NCBI GenBank assembly: GCA_944320235.1
Contig: CALUGQ010000002.1
Location: forward strand, 62,001 to 126,000
Direction: 5' to 3'
From: an uncultured Prevotella sp.
Lineage (GTDB): Bacteria > Bacteroidota > Bacteroidia > Bacteroidales > Bacteroidaceae
Length of the DNA: 64,000 nt
The position numbers and the translations under genes are program-made. Below, in pieces: positions 56,331 to 64,000 of the stretch; the first letter of the stretch is position 1; each line of letters opens with the position of its first letter. The notes beneath the pieces are model-generated. The model did not search any database, was not told the origin of the DNA, and was given only the letters and a program-made list of their open reading frames with translations.

Positions 56331-57674
56331 ATGAAAGAGGCATATCGTTTTTCGTCCTATTCTATCGTTATCCCATTAGATAGTGAACCTGAGAATGTAT
56401 TTATGATGCATGGTTACACAGGAGCTATTGATGTACTCAGCAAAGAAATAGCTGAATATTTGCAGAGCCATGATTCTTTTACTAATAAAGATGTTCCATG
56501 TACAAACGCAACGATTGATGTATTGGAGAAGAGAGGGTATATCACAAAGCGGAGCAAAGAAGAGGAGATTGAATATGCAAGACGCTTGGCAAATGCACTT
56601 TATAGGAAAGAAAATATTCTCAATAATAGTTTTACGGTTGTTGTCACCTATGACTGCAATTTCCGCTGCCCGTATTGTTTTGAAAAAAACATAAAAAGGG
56701 CCACAACCACTTTCACCGAGGAAATGACAGATAAACTATACAAAGCTGTTTTAGAAATTGCTCCAGAAAAGAAACTCCGTAATAATACAATTACGCTGTA
56801 TGGTGGAGAACCTTTCATGAAAGAGAACAAAGAAGCTGTCATTAATCTTGTCGAGAAAGGGAAAAAATTAGGATTCAAATTCTCGGCAATCACTAACGGA
56901 TATGATTTAGACTTTTATGAAGAACTGTTGGGGCCGGACAGTGTTTGCCACATTCAAATTACTATAGATGGTATGCCAGAACTTCATAATCAGAAACGAA
57001 TACACCGATGTGGATTACAAACATTTGACAAAATTGTTCAAAATATAGGTCTGGCATTAAATAAGAATGTTAGTGTATCTGTCAGAGTCAATACAGATAG
57101 AAATAACATTCATCAATTAAATGAATTACAACAATTATTCGCAAGCAGAGGGTATACTGACAACAGACTGTTTTATATGTATTCTGCATTATTAAGACAC
57201 CATGACGTTGGTGCCGTACCTCAAAATATATTAAGTCAAAAAGAATATATAAAACAGATAAAGAAGTCAAAGATAAGATGTTCTCATCATGACTATGGAT
57301 TATCCAATAAAATATCCACCGCAATCAAACGGAACACGCCACTGTCTTTAGGGGCTTCTTTCTGTAGCGCGCAGAACAGGGGCTTTGTGTTGGATCCCTT
57401 CGGATGCATATATCCGTGCTGGGAAGTTGTCAATCAGAAAGAACATTTGCTTGGTATGTACGACAAAGAATATATTACTTGGAATAATCATGTACAAGAT
57501 ATTTGGAGAAGTAGTCCAGTAATCAAAGGTGAATGCGTAAAATGCAAATATGTATTTCTATGCCGTGGTGGATGCCCTGCACATCAGTTAGACAAAAAAC
57601 AATGTACTCATATTGAAGAAATTGTTCACCATACCGTAAATAAAACTTACGGAAAAATTAGTAATACAAATTAA
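56331..57674 (+). CDS. Radical SAM/SPASM peptide maturase
   Basis: A 447-residue enzyme. Residues 1-95 form an N-terminal region that may bind leader peptide. The radical SAM cluster motif is Cys109-x3-Cys113-x2-Cys116 (TYDCNFRCPYCFEKN). The TLYGGEPF and TNGYDL segments bind SAM. The SPASM domain at about 345-425 has CSAQNRGF, FGCIYPCW and GECVKCKYVFLCRGGCP cysteines for auxiliary clusters. Such enzymes form thioether or carbon links in RiPPs. The next gene is the probable substrate. AT-rich compared with the host core. Confidence 0.95.
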   Translation: MKEAYRFSSYSIVIPLDSEPENVFMMHGYTGAIDVLSKEIAEYLQSHDSFTNKDVPCTNATIDVLEKRGYITKRSKEEEIEYARRLANALYRKENILNNSFTVVVTYDCNFRCPYCFEKNIKRATTTFTEEMTDKLYKAVLEIAPEKKLRNNTITLYGGEPFMKENKEAVINLVEKGKKLGFKFSAITNGYDLDFYEELLGPDSVCHIQITIDGMPELHNQKRIHRCGLQTFDKIVQNIGLALNKNVSVSVRVNTDRNNIHQLNELQQLFASRGYTDNRLFYMYSALLRHHDVGAVPQNILSQKEYIKQIKKSKIRCSHHDYGLSNKISTAIKRNTPLSLGASFCSAQNRGFVLDPFGCIYPCWEVVNQKEHLLGMYDKEYITWNNHVQDIWRSSPVIKGECVKCKYVFLCRGGCPAHQLDKKQCTHIEEIVHHTVNKTYGKISNTN

Positions 57675-57698
57675 TTATAAACAAAAAAACAAACTTTT

Positions 57699-57956
57699 AT
57701 GAAAAGTGACAAAATTGAGCTTCGCTCATTAAACCAGGAACTTCCTGTGCTGTATGCTGAAGAATTGGAAATGCGTTTGGAAACAGACCCTTTGGCTGTT
57801 GGTAATTTGTTGGATGAAATTATGATGTTAGATTGTACTGGAAATAGTGGAAGCTGTGGTACAAATTCTGGAGACTGTAGCGGCAATTCCGGTGGGTGTG
57901 GAGAGAACAGCTATGATTGTAAAGGAAACAAATCAGATTGTGGCATCAATATTTAA
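57699..57956 (+). CDS. Heptad-cysteine RiPP precursor
   Basis: An 85-residue peptide. Residues 1-45 look like a leader (LRSLNQELPVLYAEELEMRL, helical and acidic). The core from Cys46 has Cys at 46, 53, 60, 67, 74 and 81, exactly seven apart, in units such as CTGNSGS, CGTNSGD, CSGNSGG and CGENSYD, with Asn at the fourth position of nearly all. It lies 25 bases after the SPASM maturase. Regular C-x6 spacing with conserved Asn/Ser suggests repeated thioether links, as in ranthipeptides or sactipeptides, but the linkage type is unknown. No Gly-Gly cleavage site is seen. Confidence 0.85.
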   Translation: MKSDKIELRSLNQELPVLYAEELEMRLETDPLAVGNLLDEIMMLDCTGNSGSCGTNSGDCSGNSGGCGENSYDCKGNKSDCGINI

Positions 57957-57970
57957 TTCCTCCATTTAAA

Positions 57971-58009
57971 TTTGTGGCATTAAAAGAAATCCCCTTTTAA
58001 TGCCACAAA
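57971..58009 (+). other. Perfect 16 bp hairpin after precursor gene
   Basis: Arms 57971-57986 and 57994-58009 are exactly complementary (TTTGTGGCATTAAAAG and its complement) around a 7-base loop. No U-run follows, so it may be a partial terminator or stabiliser that keeps precursor mRNA in excess over downstream genes. Confidence 0.75.
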
Positions 58010-58023
58010 ACTAAAAAATTATC

Positions 58024-60336
58024 ATGAAATATATAATATCCTTCTTCCTTGCCTTTGTTGCTTGTTCGCTGAAAGGCAACAACGTACAACTTATAACAGG
58101 CAGTGTCATTGACGATGAAAGCAATGTCCTTGTAAATGCTACAATACGCTGTTTTGTTGATGATACCACCTTTGTGAAAGGGACTACGACCAACTCCAAG
58201 GGCGATTTCAAGTTGGAGGTGCCGCAGACGGATAAGGTGCAACGGCTTGTTCTCAGCTATCTTGGCTACAAGGAGCAGGTGGTGAACATCCAGCCGAGCG
58301 AGGAAACACCTGTGCGTTTGGGCAGCATCGTAATGAAGAAGGATGTCACGCAGATACATGAAGTGGTTGTACTCGGTGAGAACCAGGTGAGGACTGAAGA
58401 GAAGTTGATGGTCTATCCTACCAAAGAGGAACTACGCCATGCTTATGACGGTTACAGTGCATTGGATGCTTTGATGGTGCCGGAGCTGAATGTCAGTATA
58501 TTCGACCACTCCATCAAATATATGAACCAGACGGTGTTGTTGTGCATCAACGGGCGTGAAGCCACGCAAGGCGAGGTGCGCGACCTCGATGCCAAGTACA
58601 TCAAGCGGGTAGACCTTTACCCTATGGGCAAGCCGGAGTTCCCGCAGGCAAACACGGTGATTGACTTCATAATGAAAGTACGCGACTACGCAGGCACCGT
58701 TGGGGTTAATGCCGAACAAAATTTCACAAGCTTGGAAGGAGACGGCCGTGTAAACACACAATATTTCCAAGATAAGTCAGAGTTTGCGTTGTCTTTGTCC
58801 GGTCGTTATAAAAACACAGATTTCCATAATAAAGGGCAGGTTGTCACCACGTATGATTTCCCCAATGGGGCTGTGACAAGGACAGAGCGTTTTATGCCCA
58901 CCGATGATGATTCGCATCGGTTGAACGGTTACGCAAATTACATCTATCGCAATAAATCGCAGGATTTTTATGTCTCATTGCGCATGAACCAGAGCAGTTC
59001 AGATACAGACAACAGGAACAGTATGGAATACAATTCCGCGCCCCCATTGCTCCTAAGGCAAGAACGGGTGCAGTCGAGCAGCCTTAACCCGGGTCTGAAG
59101 CTGCAGTATACCGGCAAACTGCCGAAAAATCAGCGTTTGCGTACCGAGCTATATGGGAGTTATGGAGACAACGACTATGACCGGTGGTATGAGCATCGTG
59201 AAGATGAAAACGTTGTTGATGCCTACCGCAACAGTACAGATGAGAAAAGTTATTATGCCAGCGGAAAGGTTAATTACACAAAGACATTCAAAAACAGGTC
59301 CTCGCTGAATGTCGACCTGGGCCAGGATTTCACCCATACGGACGACCTGAACCTGCGTGGCGAAGATACATATAACGTATCGCTTGACAAAAGCAATACC
59401 CGCTTGAGCGCGACATATAATTACCGCATCAAAAACCGGTTCAACCTGCAGGCAAGGCTCTCCGGACACCTGTCACATGTAAAGACGGGAAGCAATTCAA
59501 CCACGAATGTGTTCTTCACCCCGTCTGTCCGTTTTTCTTACATGTACAAGAAGCATTCGTTCACTTTGCGGGGACAAGCCTCCAGTGTGGAAGCCAGCAA
59601 CGCCAATCGCACAGGGGATGAATACAGGTACAATGAATATGAAATCATACAAGGCAACCCGGAGTTGAGGGATTTCATGAAATACGACTTCCTCTTCACG
59701 CATACATGGAACATCAACAAGTGGTTCACATTGATGACTTATGCCACATTTTACCTGAACACAGACATGATTTACCGGAAGTGTGAATATGACGAAAAGC
59801 GTAATTCCTTGATTTGGAAAATGCAGAACAGCGGAACTAACTGGCAGCAGCATTACGAGGCGGCCATTCAATACAACATAATTCCCAAGCGTTTGTTCGT
59901 TCGCACGGGGTTGCTTTTTAACTTTGACAAGGTAAACTTATGGGAGACGATATATCACCATGCCCTTTATGCCATGGGGCACGTGGTTTACCAGCACAAA
60001 GGCTTGAGGGCCCATGTCGGATTCTTGACCCAGCCTGAAGCAATAGACAATCAAACAGGACGCATCTACAACTACCAGCCTACAATAAACATGAGCGTAT
60101 CATACAGCGTCAATAATTGGCATTTCCAAATTTCATACTTAAATCCATACAGGAGGGAATTGCGCGAGAGTATTGATTTAGGGATATACGAGCAGTCTTT
60201 AGTCACCCGCGTGCCTCATCTATATTCTAATAGTGGAAGTATCAGTGTAAGCTATCGCTTCAATTATGGCAAGAAGAAACATAAGTTTGACAATACGAAC
60301 GTGATAGACATCAACCCAACAACTATATCGAAATAA
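58024..60336 (+). CDS. Outer-membrane TonB-receptor-like protein
   Basis: A 770-residue protein with signal peptide (MKYIISFFLAFVACSLKG), a carboxypeptidase-regulatory-like domain (residues about 23-95, ending VLSYLGYKEQVVNIQP), a plug-like region (VVLGENQVRTEEKLMVYPTKEELRHAYDGYSALDALMVPELNV) and a C-terminal beta-barrel to KFNYG-type strands. It is shorter than a SusC protein and fits the OMP_b-brl_3-like branch. In this locus it probably exports, imports or responds to the modified peptide. Confidence 0.85.
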   Translation: MKYIISFFLAFVACSLKGNNVQLITGSVIDDESNVLVNATIRCFVDDTTFVKGTTTNSKGDFKLEVPQTDKVQRLVLSYLGYKEQVVNIQPSEETPVRLGSIVMKKDVTQIHEVVVLGENQVRTEEKLMVYPTKEELRHAYDGYSALDALMVPELNVSIFDHSIKYMNQTVLLCINGREATQGEVRDLDAKYIKRVDLYPMGKPEFPQANTVIDFIMKVRDYAGTVGVNAEQNFTSLEGDGRVNTQYFQDKSEFALSLSGRYKNTDFHNKGQVVTTYDFPNGAVTRTERFMPTDDDSHRLNGYANYIYRNKSQDFYVSLRMNQSSSDTDNRNSMEYNSAPPLLLRQERVQSSSLNPGLKLQYTGKLPKNQRLRTELYGSYGDNDYDRWYEHREDENVVDAYRNSTDEKSYYASGKVNYTKTFKNRSSLNVDLGQDFTHTDDLNLRGEDTYNVSLDKSNTRLSATYNYRIKNRFNLQARLSGHLSHVKTGSNSTTNVFFTPSVRFSYMYKKHSFTLRGQASSVEASNANRTGDEYRYNEYEIIQGNPELRDFMKYDFLFTHTWNINKWFTLMTYATFYLNTDMIYRKCEYDEKRNSLIWKMQNSGTNWQQHYEAAIQYNIIPKRLFVRTGLLFNFDKVNLWETIYHHALYAMGHVVYQHKGLRAHVGFLTQPEAIDNQTGRIYNYQPTINMSVSYSVNNWHFQISYLNPYRRELRESIDLGIYEQSLVTRVPHLYSNSGSISVSYRFNYGKKKHKFDNTNVIDINPTTISK

Positions 60337-60342
60337 AAGATC

Positions 60343-61542
60343 ATGGATTTGCAACAACTGACCATTCACTCATTTCCCACAGCTTCCAAGCATGAGACAT
60401 TTTTATTGGAAGCGAAAGGACGTTTCTTTGAAATAGGAAAAGATACGGCAGAGCTCATAAAATACCTGCAAACTAATGGTATGGATCAAAATAGCATTAG
60501 GCGTTATGTAGAAGAACACGGCGGAAAGCCCAAAATGGAGGAAATAGAAAACTTTTTGGTTTCTTTTGGAAAACAACTTGGCAGTGACGAAAATAGTAGA
60601 GGTGACCGTCGGAAATCGTTCATTTACCACAAGGATTTTATTTCAGCAACATTGTTGAGACGGTACTCTGATATATTGAAATATCTGTTTTCCCCGTGGT
60701 TGATGTGGATTGTGGTGGCTGTGTTTGCAGGACTGGAAATGATTTATTTCTTTCATTTCCGCAGTATGGTAGAACAGACACCGATAAACGTGTATCTCAT
60801 TGCAGGGCTGTATCTTTTTTTGGCTCTTTCTTCTCTGGTGCATGAACTTGGCCATGCAGCAGCATGCAGATACTATGGTATGCCACATGGAAATATCGGA
60901 TTAGGCTTGTATCTCAATCTCCCTGTATTTTATACAGATGTAACACACGTGTGGAAACTCTCGTGTCGACAGCGTTGCATTGTCAATTTTGGTGGAGTCT
61001 ATTTCCAAATGATTCTGCTCATTCCGTTGCTTGCACTTGCCATCATCAACGGATATGGCGTATTGGATTATGTGATTCTGCTGATGAATTTTAATTTTAC
61101 CCTTACCTTGAATCCTTTCTTTAAATTCGATGGTTATTGGATGATTACAGATTTGCTGGGTATTCCAAATTTGCGTAAGAAAGGTAACGAGTGGATAAAA
61201 TACCTCTTCAATAAGGTGCGTGGCAGGAAAATAACAGAGCATCTCTATTTTATGTCCTTGAATCCATGGGCTAAATTGGGATTGGCTGTCTACACGATAG
61301 TAGTGAATCTATTTTTCTTATTCTATTTCTTCTATGTAATTCCGCAATTTCTCATACGTTTCTACCAAACGTTCCCCGACCGTTTGCAACAATTGGTCAT
61401 GGAACTCTCATATCAGCAGATGCCTTCGTGGGGCAACTTGCAACAGATTATATTGCAGTTACTGTTCCTTTTCCTGTTCCTTTATATGACATATAGAATG
61501 ATATTGCCACTAATCAGACTATTGCGATGGGCAAAGGGTTAA
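60343..61542 (+). CDS. M50-family membrane protease with PqqD-like N-terminus
   Basis: A 399-residue membrane protein. Residues 1-80 (TIHSFPTASKHETFLLEAKGRFFEIGKDTAELIKYL) resemble a PqqD/RRE leader-binding domain. About six to seven membrane segments follow, with HELGH at 167-171 and a NPFFKFDGYW motif at 257-266, both required for site-2-type zinc proteases. It could recognise the leader of the modified precursor and cleave it in or near the membrane, or act in export. It overlaps nothing but sits 6 bases after the receptor gene. Confidence 0.85.
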   Translation: MDLQQLTIHSFPTASKHETFLLEAKGRFFEIGKDTAELIKYLQTNGMDQNSIRRYVEEHGGKPKMEEIENFLVSFGKQLGSDENSRGDRRKSFIYHKDFISATLLRRYSDILKYLFSPWLMWIVVAVFAGLEMIYFFHFRSMVEQTPINVYLIAGLYLFLALSSLVHELGHAAACRYYGMPHGNIGLGLYLNLPVFYTDVTHVWKLSCRQRCIVNFGGVYFQMILLIPLLALAIINGYGVLDYVILLMNFNFTLTLNPFFKFDGYWMITDLLGIPNLRKKGNEWIKYLFNKVRGRKITEHLYFMSLNPWAKLGLAVYTIVVNLFFLFYFFYVIPQFLIRFYQTFPDRLQQLVMELSYQQMPSWGNLQQIILQLLFLFLFLYMTYRMILPLIRLLRWAKG

Positions 61543-63509
61543 ATAGGTGCATCATTGCACTTTTGGTCGTAACATATCTAATGCGCTTCTTTCATGTGCC
61601 AGATCCGGCAATGTTATTTGCGCTACCTTTAGCAGTTTGTTTGACGGTTTGTCTTTGGAAATGTCCTCTGCGACTTACCCATATTGACTTCGTTTTGCTT
61701 CTGCTGTTGGGATATGGCCTTTTCTCTCCCTCTGTCAATTGTACAAGTTCATTGATAAGTGCTACTGATATGGCTGTAAACCTATTGTCATACTTTCTTG
61801 CACGATATCTCTTCTTGCAAAAATGTAAGGAAACAAATTTGTTATGTGTGGCACTGACAATGTGCATAGCTGCACTTTCTTTGTTGGCTCTCTATCAGTT
61901 TGCTGTTTTTGATAGGCATATACATGAGGTTGGTTTTGCTTCGCTCTACGATTTTAGATATCTATATCGCCCTTTAGGAGTTCCTTCTAATGAATGGAAT
62001 GCCCTGCAATGGCTGTGGGGTGGTATCGTAACATTAGCTTATCTGCAAGCAACAGACATAAGAATCAAAAGACTTTGTTTGTTGTCATGGCTGATGGTGT
62101 GGGCTACCATCTTGTTGTCATTCTCACGTGGAGGATATATTGCTGTATCGTTATGTTGCATATTGTTTTTTATCTATTGGTGTATAAAATATAAATTCGA
62201 ATTATCCGAGTATAAGAAGTTATTGTTGTCAAAATGGTTTATTGTTGCTTGTTTTGCTGCACTTACCATCGTTATTGGTTGGCAGTACAGGGCAGAGGTG
62301 AGGCAAACTTTCCGCATGAATGAGACCGTTTCTCAGCAGCGTAGTGTAGCTGGACGATTGGAAGCACTAAGCTTTGCTAAAGAAGTTGTAAAACATCATT
62401 CATGGGGAGTTGGCAAAGGAAACTATGCAATCGCATACGATTTTTATAAGCATGGTGAGACTCGAAGCGACGGATTTACATCTTATGCAGGTAACATTGT
62501 GGCAAAGACCATGGTTGAGGGTGGGTACATAGGGTTGATTCTTTATGCGTTGCTTGTTCTTTCGGTGGGTATATTGTTCGTGTATGCCAAGAGACAGAGG
62601 CGTAACTATTGGGTAATATTCCCGTTCTTCTTTGGCTTCCTTGTCAAGGAAGCAACGTTTCCCACTTTTTATGATTCGGATATCATCCAGCTTTCAGTAT
62701 TTGTACTGTTGGCATATGCTCAACAAGATTGCGGGGTAGTCGAAAATCCAAAAAATTGGAAAGTTGCAGCTTCCACCCCGATGTTTTTATGGATGGGGTT
62801 GTTCATTGGCAGGCATAGCCACACCAGTACAGACAGCACTCCAACACTGATTCAAGAATATCAGGAAGGCCATTCGATAGAGGCTTTGTGCAAAGCCTTG
62901 CAGAAAAGCCCTATGGATATACAACTGCATTATTACAAGGCTATAGAAAAAGGTGACACAATCAAACTTGCAGAATTGTCAGCTGATTATCCTGACAGGA
63001 TCCAATTCCGTTGGACTCTTTATGAATGGTACAGAGAGAGTGGGCAGATTGATAAGGCCGTAGACGAGCTGACACGCTGCATCCTACGTTATCCACGCCT
63101 GTTAGAGACAGATTATTGGCAGGAATTGTTGCTGAATGATTGCAAGATAGCGAGTGATGTTCAAAGGCAACTGAACACAGCTATCCAGATGATGCCGGAA
63201 GATGTGATGCAGCTTGCCAAAAATGGCAGTGTCGCTTTACAATTGGGTAATATGCGGTTGGCAGAGAAATATCTGATGAAAGCAAAACAGATGCTTCCAA
63301 ACCTCTCTCGTGTTTGGGGAAACCTGGCAACCCTTGAAGCAAACAAGGGGTATACAGAAAGAGCGGACTTGTACCGTAAACGTGTGGAACTATTGGAGCA
63401 AGGAATATTCGTCAAAGATAATCATGTCGCAAATGAGAGTCGTGATATCAATACGATGTTAGAACAAAAATATCGTTTCCTGTTCATTATGTGGTATAAA
63501 ACAATTTAG
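61527..63509 (+). CDS. O-antigen-ligase-like membrane protein with C-terminal TPR
   Basis: A 660-residue protein. About ten to twelve membrane segments lie in residues 1-420, with the Wzy/WaaL-type core (GGYIAVSLCCILFF, then EVVKHHSWGVGKGNYAIAY and the large periplasmic loop). Residues about 440-640 are TPR-like helices (PMDIQLHYYKAIEKGD, NMRLAEKYLMKAKQMLPNLSRVWGNLATLE). The family ligates glycans to lipid A or proteins. Its place in a peptide locus, overlapping the protease gene by 16 bases, suggests attachment or surface display of the product, which is inference. Confidence 0.75.
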   Translation: MGKGLNRCIIALLVVTYLMRFFHVPDPAMLFALPLAVCLTVCLWKCPLRLTHIDFVLLLLLGYGLFSPSVNCTSSLISATDMAVNLLSYFLARYLFLQKCKETNLLCVALTMCIAALSLLALYQFAVFDRHIHEVGFASLYDFRYLYRPLGVPSNEWNALQWLWGGIVTLAYLQATDIRIKRLCLLSWLMVWATILLSFSRGGYIAVSLCCILFFIYWCIKYKFELSEYKKLLLSKWFIVACFAALTIVIGWQYRAEVRQTFRMNETVSQQRSVAGRLEALSFAKEVVKHHSWGVGKGNYAIAYDFYKHGETRSDGFTSYAGNIVAKTMVEGGYIGLILYALLVLSVGILFVYAKRQRRNYWVIFPFFFGFLVKEATFPTFYDSDIIQLSVFVLLAYAQQDCGVVENPKNWKVAASTPMFLWMGLFIGRHSHTSTDSTPTLIQEYQEGHSIEALCKALQKSPMDIQLHYYKAIEKGDTIKLAELSADYPDRIQFRWTLYEWYRESGQIDKAVDELTRCILRYPRLLETDYWQELLLNDCKIASDVQRQLNTAIQMMPEDVMQLAKNGSVALQLGNMRLAEKYLMKAKQMLPNLSRVWGNLATLEANKGYTERADLYRKRVELLEQGIFVKDNHVANESRDINTMLEQKYRFLFIMWYKTI

Positions 63510-63517
63510 ACATAACA

Positions 63518-64000
63518 ATGAGAAAGATACATTTCATTATTACGATTACAGTCATACTAACAATTGTTTCGTGTGATGGACGTTTGGCTAGTGTTTTGGA
63601 GGAATCCGGGAAAAATCGGGGAGAGCTTGTAAAAGTCCTTGAATATTACAAAGATGATTCCTTAAAACGGGAAGCTGCCATGTTTTTGATAGAGAATATG
63701 AGTGGTAAGTATTTTTACACGGGGGAATTGATAGATAAATATGATACACTGTTCTCAATCTACGATTCACTGCACAAAAGAGGTGACCATGCACACAATC
63801 CTCCAATCATTCGTCAGGCCATGAAAAAACTGCAGAAGCAATATGGCCCATTAGATTCGCGCAGGCTGACTGTGAACAAAGATAGCCGTTATTTATCAAG
63901 TGAATACTTGATACAAAATATAGATTGGGCAGTAGAGGCTTGGAGGACAAATCCTTTGTTGAATCAGTTTGATTTCTCTGATTTCTGTGAATATGTCCTT
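63518..64000 (+). CDS. Transglutaminase-like lipoprotein, partial
   Basis: Start of a gene running off the right edge (161 codons seen). It has a lipoprotein signal (IVSCDG) and then SGKNRGELVKVLEYYKDDSLKREAAMFLIENMSGKYFY, the N-terminal region typical of Bacteroidetes transglutaminase-fold lipoproteins. The catalytic domain would be beyond the window. It is 8 bases after the ligase-like gene, so the peptide operon continues. Confidence 0.75.
   Translation, partial: MRKIHFIITITVILTIVSCDGRLASVLEESGKNRGELVKVLEYYKDDSLKREAAMFLIENMSGKYFYTGELIDKYDTLFSIYDSLHKRGDHAHNPPIIRQAMKKLQKQYGPLDSRRLTVNKDSRYLSSEYLIQNIDWAVEAWRTNPLLNQFDFSDFCEYVL

Noticed and set aside
57836-57950. Repeated 21-base units in the precursor gene as CRISPR
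   Set aside because: The units are contiguous and coding (Cys heptads), with no spacers or cas genes.

Overview
The window looks like a chromosome segment from a GC-rich Bacteroidales bacterium, probably a gut species. Promoters match the Bacteroidetes form (TTTG, 19-20 bp, TAnnTTTG), for example before glyS, the tRNA-Val gene, lplA and the TPR regulator. The housekeeping proteins (dimeric GlyRS, split GcvPA/GcvPB, lipoprotein FKBP) fit that order. The genus cannot be fixed from these genes alone. Region 1 (1-42036) is most of a tailed temperate prophage, apparently siphovirus-like, cut by the left window edge. Its right end lies in the anticodon loop of a tRNA-Leu(TAG) gene, of which only the 3' half remains (41987-42036). 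From right to left it carries: a lysogeny switch (40278-41928, plus strand); an early recombination/replication block (39951 down to about 30542: HTH proteins, SSAP candidate, YqaJ exonuclease, SSB-like protein, SF2 helicase, replication initiator, DnaC-like loader); a DNA-modification block (30545 down to 22559: methyltransferase, RuvC-like nuclease, two ParB-like proteins, class-II glutamine amidotransferase, amino acid:DNA transferase candidate, 5-hmdU DNA kinase candidate, GNAT, radical SAM enzyme); packaging and head genes (TerS, TerL, portal, a MuF protein with a papain-like C-terminal domain, scaffold, decoration protein, capsid); and tail genes (connectors, tube, frameshifted chaperone, 1665-residue tape measure, distal tail proteins). 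The leftmost partial gene encodes a C-type-lectin-like protein. A plus-strand cassette of seven small genes (14670-17066) with its own promoter interrupts the head genes. No integrase, lysis gene or reverse transcriptase is visible, so these should lie left of the window. Region 2 (42037-53500) is host core: tRNA-Val, glyS, an FKBP lipoprotein, an iron-dependent alcohol dehydrogenase, and a complete glycine cleavage operon on the minus strand, transcribed lplA-gcvT-gcvH-gcvPA-gcvPB-lpdA. Together these genes supply lipoate ligation, the T, H and P proteins and the L protein. Region 3 (53655-64000) is a probable ribosomally made peptide (RiPP) locus that becomes AT-rich after about 56200. It has a membrane TPR/HTH regulator, a small secreted protein, a radical SAM/SPASM maturase, a 85-residue precursor whose six cysteines are spaced exactly seven residues apart, an outer-membrane TonB-receptor-like protein, an M50 protease with a PqqD-like N-terminus, an O-antigen-ligase-like membrane protein with a TPR tail, and the start of a transglutaminase-family lipoprotein. 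The two most interesting systems are the thymidine-hypermodification-like cassette, translationally coupled to packaging genes, and the heptad-cysteine RiPP locus.
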